DNA of 64,000 nt, from contig PMES01000027.1 of the NCBI GenBank assembly GCA_003154775.1, forward strand, positions 35,473-99,472, read 5' to 3'. This stretch comes from Acidobacteriota bacterium (GTDB taxonomy: Bacteria; Acidobacteriota; Terriglobia; Acidiferrales; UBA7541). Shown one piece after another: positions 60,698 to 64,000 of the stretch. The notes beneath the pieces were generated by a model that saw only the letters and a program-made list of their open reading frames with translations, did no database searches and was not told the origin of the DNA. The position numbers were made by a program, and so were the translations under genes. How positions within the stretch are numbered: position 1 is the stretch's first letter; each line of letters begins with the position of its first letter.

Positions 60698-62218
60698 CTA
60701 ATCGGAAGCGGCGGCGGCGGACGCCGGGGGCTCTTCGGTTCGGGGAATTTCCACCACGCGCGAGACAACGGTGGCGGTTTGCACGATCAGCGGCCGCTGC
60801 AAAACTCGCTCCAGCAAATACTTTCCCGCCGCCAGCCGAGCCGCCGCTTCCTCGGACTCCTGCAATCCCGGCACGCGCACAATCAGCGCATCCACCGACT
60901 TCTCGACGCGCAATCCAACCGGCGATTCGCAACCACACTTGCGCAAAGCTCGCGCCAGGCGCAACACCCCCGCCATCGCGCAGACCGCCTGCTGCTCCGC
61001 CTCGGCGAGCCGCGCAAAGGATTTATGCTGTGTGTCCGGTTGCTCGCCGCGATGGTAACGCACCACGTTGATCAGCAAGCCCCATTCCTCGCCGCTCCAG
61101 CCCGCGGGCACAGGCAAATCCCGCAGAAAATTGCGCGCTGCTTTTTGCGGTGCGTCGGGGTCCAGGCCTGCGCCAATGCCGTGGAGCCGTGCCGCCGCGC
61201 GCAGCACCTTGCGCAGAGAGTTTTCGGCGAAAATGGGCGCGGCTTGCGCGCGCTTCAAACCGTCATAGAGCCGCATCGCCAGCCGCGAAACCTGCCCCGT
61301 CCGCCGCAAATTGGCGTCCAGCGCCCGCGCCGTGGCGCGCAACCGGGCCAACGCCGCCGCTTCCAGCGTTTCGCCGTGCGGCAGGCCCATGCGCCACTCG
61401 TTCCACAGGCTGGTTTTCCCCAAGGTCAGTTGGCGGTAGGTTTCGATGCGCGCGTGGCGTTCGCTGGCAATGCGTTCGCCCCAGCGCGTGCGCGTCTCCT
61501 CCGATTCTTCCGCGGCGGCGTGCACAATCGTATCCGCCAGCACGTCCAGGTCGTGTACTTCTCCCAGCAAATCCTGCACGCGCTTCAGGTGTTCGCCCCA
61601 CAACTCATATTTTTCCGGCAGCAGGCTCTCGACGGTGTAACGGAAGCGCTTCACGCCGATGCGCAGTTCGTGCCAGGGCCGCGGCTTTTCTGCTCGCAGC
61701 GCGCGTGTGTGCAGTTCCTTCGCCGCCTCCAGCCGCTCCAGCACCAGGCATTGCGCCGCCAGGCCGTCCGGCGGAACAACCCGCGCCCGGCGTTGCAGCC
61801 CTGCCTCCAGCTTCTTCCACGCCTTCGCGTCGAATTTCCCGGCCACCCACATGGCGGATTCGCGTAGTTCGGTTTCCTGCTTCTCAAAGATGGCCAGTAG
61901 TTGCAAGCGCACCGGATCGCTTTCCGGGCCCAGCTTCTTCGTCCAGTCTTCCAGGACCTGGACATCCCGCAAATCGCCCAGTTGGCCGAAGAGTTTCCGC
62001 CCCAGCTTGCGCATTTCCCGCCAGGATCGGTCGGGGTCCACCTCTTCCATCACCGCCGCCACCGAACGGCACCGCCGCAGCGCCACGCGCAGGTCGTGCA
62101 CCGCGTCCGGCTCAGGCGACGTGCGCACCTTTTCCAGTTCCTTCAAGGCGCGCTCCATCCAATAGCTCAAGCCCCGGTGCTCGGAGTTCGAGCCCGCTAT
62201 CGTGCTTCCAGTTCCCAT
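60698..62218 (-). CDS. CHAD domain protein fused to a degenerate Ppx C-terminal (HD-like) domain
   Basis: 506 residues. Residues about 10-290 are a CHAD domain with its helical His motifs: DAVHDLRVALRRCRSVAAVM, WHELRIGVKRFRYTVES and VHDLDVLADTIV. CHAD binds polyphosphate. Residues about 310-490 align by eye with the C-terminal domain of the Ppx protein at 57632: AARLHGIGAGLDPDAPQKAA against GALLHDVGHRVSHRGHHKHG, then VVRYHRGEQP against LVRYHNRKSE, and MAGVLRLARAL against LAAILRIAEGL. The HD residues are missing, so this part is probably non-catalytic. Convergent with sixA. Confidence 0.85.
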   Translation of the reverse strand: MGTGSTIAGSNSEHRGLSYWMERALKELEKVRTSPEPDAVHDLRVALRRCRSVAAVMEEVDPDRSWREMRKLGRKLFGQLGDLRDVQVLEDWTKKLGPESDPVRLQLLAIFEKQETELRESAMWVAGKFDAKAWKKLEAGLQRRARVVPPDGLAAQCLVLERLEAAKELHTRALRAEKPRPWHELRIGVKRFRYTVESLLPEKYELWGEHLKRVQDLLGEVHDLDVLADTIVHAAAEESEETRTRWGERIASERHARIETYRQLTLGKTSLWNEWRMGLPHGETLEAAALARLRATARALDANLRRTGQVSRLAMRLYDGLKRAQAAPIFAENSLRKVLRAAARLHGIGAGLDPDAPQKAARNFLRDLPVPAGWSGEEWGLLINVVRYHRGEQPDTQHKSFARLAEAEQQAVCAMAGVLRLARALRKCGCESPVGLRVEKSVDALIVRVPGLQESEEAAARLAAGKYLLERVLQRPLIVQTATVVSRVVEIPRTEEPPASAAAASD

Positions 62219-62272
62219 ATTTTCCCAAGCTGGCCCAAACCGCGGTGGCCCGCGGCCCCTAGGGGCCAGGTC

Positions 62273-63580
62273 CTATAGACTAGCCCTCTGCCGCAGCCGC
62301 GTCCAGTAGAGGGTGCTGGGCCACAGCTCAGGCAACATGCGGGCCAGCACAAAGACCATCGCGATGCACGCGGCGGCCGAAATCAGGAAAACTCTCCCCG
62401 GATCAGGATGCCCCAGGCGCAACATCGCGTATTGCGCCAGCGGCTGGAGCGCTATACCCCCGAAAGAGAGCAGGTTGGCTGCGCCGATGACGCGCCCCTT
62501 CACTTCCGGTCGCGGGCGATTCTGGATTAGCGCGTTCACCGGCACCACAAAGAATCCCGCGCACACGCCCAGCGCGGCCAGCAGCCCCATCATCATTTGA
62601 TACGTCAGTGCCGGAGTAGAAAGCGCTGCGGTCATCAGTACGATTCCCGTCAGGCCCGGCAGGATCATGCCCATCTCGATTTTTCGTCCCGAAGCGTAGC
62701 CCGCCAGGAAGCTGCCCACGCCAATGCCCAGGCTCAAGGCCGCCAGCAGGTAGCTGCTGTGCGCTTCGTCCACATGCAGGATGTCCGTGGCATAGAGCAC
62801 GATATTCAGAAGCAGCAGCGCGCCCAAAAACCAGAAGAAGGTGTTGGCGATGACCGCGACCCATAGCACCTCGTCTTTCCGCATGCGCGCGATCTCGTCG
62901 AAAAGTTCCTTCGCCCAATTCCAACGGAAGGAGCGTTGCGGGTCCGCGGCACGCACGCGCGTGATGCCCAGGCTGGTGAACAGACCCACAAGCGACAATC
63001 CCATCAGGAAGAAGCCCGACCACTCCTGCCGGCCTCGAAAATTGTGCGCCAGGAAGCCGCCCGCCAGCGTCCCGCCAATCGCCGCCAGCAGCGTTGTGAG
63101 TTCGATGACGCCGTTGCCCCAGCTTAGCTTGCTGGTCGGCAGCAATTCCGGCAGGAGGCCGTATTTCGAGGGGCCGAAGATGGATCCTTGCAGGCAAACG
63201 AAAAACAGCGCCACGGCGGCGAGTCCCAGTCGGTTCTGCCAGAGTGCGTAGGTGGCGGCGCCCATGGTGAGCAATTCGAGGAGCTTCGTCCAGATGGTGA
63301 CGCGGCGCTTGCTGAAGCGGTCCGCGAAATAGCCGCCGGGAATGGAAAAGACGAGGAAGGGAATCGCGAACAGCAGCGGCACCACCAGCACAAACAGGAA
63401 GTCGCGCTGCTCGCGGGAGATGCTGGACTCCAATACCAGAAAACTCACCAGCCACTTCAAGGCGTTATCGCTGAATGCCCCTTGGAATTGCGTGGCAATC
63501 AAGGCCCAAAAACCGAGCAGGCCCGCGCGGGGATCTTCCATCGCCACCGGTGTTTCCGTTGTGCTTGCTGCCGCATCCAT
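62273..63580 (-). CDS. MFS transporter, LplT-like
   Basis: 435 residues with about 12 membrane segments. GFWALIATQFQGAFSDNALK and SIPGGYFADRFSKRRVTIWT (the MFS loop 2-3 motif) followed by QGSIFGPSKYGLLPELLP match the lysophospholipid transporter LplT and the MFS half of Aas-type proteins. So it may flip lysophospholipids inward for reacylation. No acyltransferase is encoded next door, so the substrate stays open. It is upstream of the CHAD gene on the same strand (about 55 nt), possibly one operon. Confidence 0.8.
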   Translation of the reverse strand: MDAAASTTETPVAMEDPRAGLLGFWALIATQFQGAFSDNALKWLVSFLVLESSISREQRDFLFVLVVPLLFAIPFLVFSIPGGYFADRFSKRRVTIWTKLLELLTMGAATYALWQNRLGLAAVALFFVCLQGSIFGPSKYGLLPELLPTSKLSWGNGVIELTTLLAAIGGTLAGGFLAHNFRGRQEWSGFFLMGLSLVGLFTSLGITRVRAADPQRSFRWNWAKELFDEIARMRKDEVLWVAVIANTFFWFLGALLLLNIVLYATDILHVDEAHSSYLLAALSLGIGVGSFLAGYASGRKIEMGMILPGLTGIVLMTAALSTPALTYQMMMGLLAALGVCAGFFVVPVNALIQNRPRPEVKGRVIGAANLLSFGGIALQPLAQYAMLRLGHPDPGRVFLISAAACIAMVFVLARMLPELWPSTLYWTRLRQRASL

Positions 63581-64000
63581 GAATTTTCGCAGTCTATCCT
63601 GTCAATCAGCCAGCGGCAAGCCTCCGGCCTCCTTTGGAGTGCGGCGGCTTGCCGCCGCTTTTCCGCCCTAAGCCCCGCCTCGCCATTCTGTGATCCCGCT
63701 TGCCCTGCTTGCCCTGAGCGGCGAAGGGAGCCTTGAGGGGATCGAGGTGCCGCCCCTTACGCGATCTCCCCAAATTGTCATCCCGCCTGCCCGCCGAAGG
63801 AGGGACCGGAGTGCCGCGCACGCTGCGCCCCCCTAAATTGTCATCCCGACCGGAGCGGCCCGATGTTTTCTTCCGCGCCGCCTTTTGGCGCGTCGGGCCG
63901 CGCAGTGGAGGGATCGCGGCACCACTTCCATCTATTAATCGTCACTGAGACCACCCCGCTCCTTTACCCATCGACCTATGTCATGCCTCAGCTGGAAATG
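63581..64000. other. 420-bp repeat-rich window end without a gene
   Basis: Holds palindrome A copy 4 (63633-63664) and two direct copies of AAATTGTCATCCCG (63772 and 63834), which resemble the ends of family C elements. No coding frame with a start signal was found; a gene may begin beyond the edge. Confidence 0.55.
63633..63664. repeat. Dispersed palindrome, family A (copy 4)
   Basis: TTTGGAGTGCGGCGGCTTGC followed by CGCCGCTTTTCC, same orientation as the copy inside fmt. It lies 53 bp upstream of the LplT-like gene. Confidence 0.75.

Overview
This 64 kb stretch is a gene-dense, GC-rich chromosomal segment of a diderm (LPS-bearing) bacterium. It probably comes from an acidobacterium (Acidobacteriota, Terriglobia-like). 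The inference rests on Kdo, lipid A and heptose genes, BamD and POTRA proteins, an Mla-type lipid transporter and TonB-C proteins, together with dispersed GC-rich palindromes of the sort common in acidobacterial genomes. No tRNA, rRNA, CRISPR array, transposase or phage gene was found, so this looks like core chromosome peppered with small repeats.

Layout. 1-8.4 kb (mostly minus): a secreted DUF4097-like protein cut by the window edge, LarE, a POTRA-only secreted protein, GlmS, a lipoprotein, PurS, a zinc-ribbon membrane protein, adenosine deaminase and an S1/P1-nuclease/phospholipase-C-like protein. 8.4-16.9 kb: an amino acid permease, a FlgO/TonB-C protein, a Tat-exported clan-A glycoside hydrolase, DeoC, a UvrD/PcrA helicase and a secreted unknown. 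16.9-24.2 kb (plus): a compact LPS inner-core operon (waaA, lpxK, heptosyltransferase, gmhB, hldA-type kinase, hldC-type adenylyltransferase, second heptosyltransferase, ICMT-like methyltransferase). 24.1-35 kb (minus): comEC, rlmD, an unknown, coaX, birA, nadC, valS. 35-38.4 kb: a response regulator with a long Pro/Ala/Glu linker, and BamD. 38.8-41.2 kb (plus): a PurD-like ATP-grasp protein and a secreted protein lying between two ~115-bp direct repeats. 41.5-48.7 kb (minus): aroC, def, fmt, a secreted TldD/TldE-like pair and a PASTA protein. 49-55 kb (plus): a frameshifted esterase, mlaE-mlaF-mlaD and an orphan histidine kinase. 55.2-63.6 kb: a second ICMT-like gene, two tandem thymidylate-kinase-like genes, a Ppx/GppA-HD phosphatase, SixA, a CHAD protein with a degenerate Ppx C-terminal domain, and an LplT-like MFS transporter.

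How it works together. The LPS operon covers Kdo transfer, lipid A 4'-phosphorylation, three steps of ADP-heptose synthesis and two heptose transfers; GmhA and HldD must lie elsewhere. aroC-def-fmt-tldD-tldE-PASTA and mlaEFD are further plausible transcription units. The most unusual neighbourhood is 56-62 kb. There two divergent P-loop kinases (the second with Arg replacing the Walker A Lys), a Ppx-type phosphatase, a phosphohistidine phosphatase and a CHAD::Ppx-C fusion suggest a polyphosphate- or phosphoryl-signalling module.

At the DNA level two patterns stand out. Dispersed palindromes recur in several families, and one copy is read in frame as a peptide insert in Fmt. Four genes have a -10-like box exactly 6 nt before the start codon, suggesting leaderless mRNAs.
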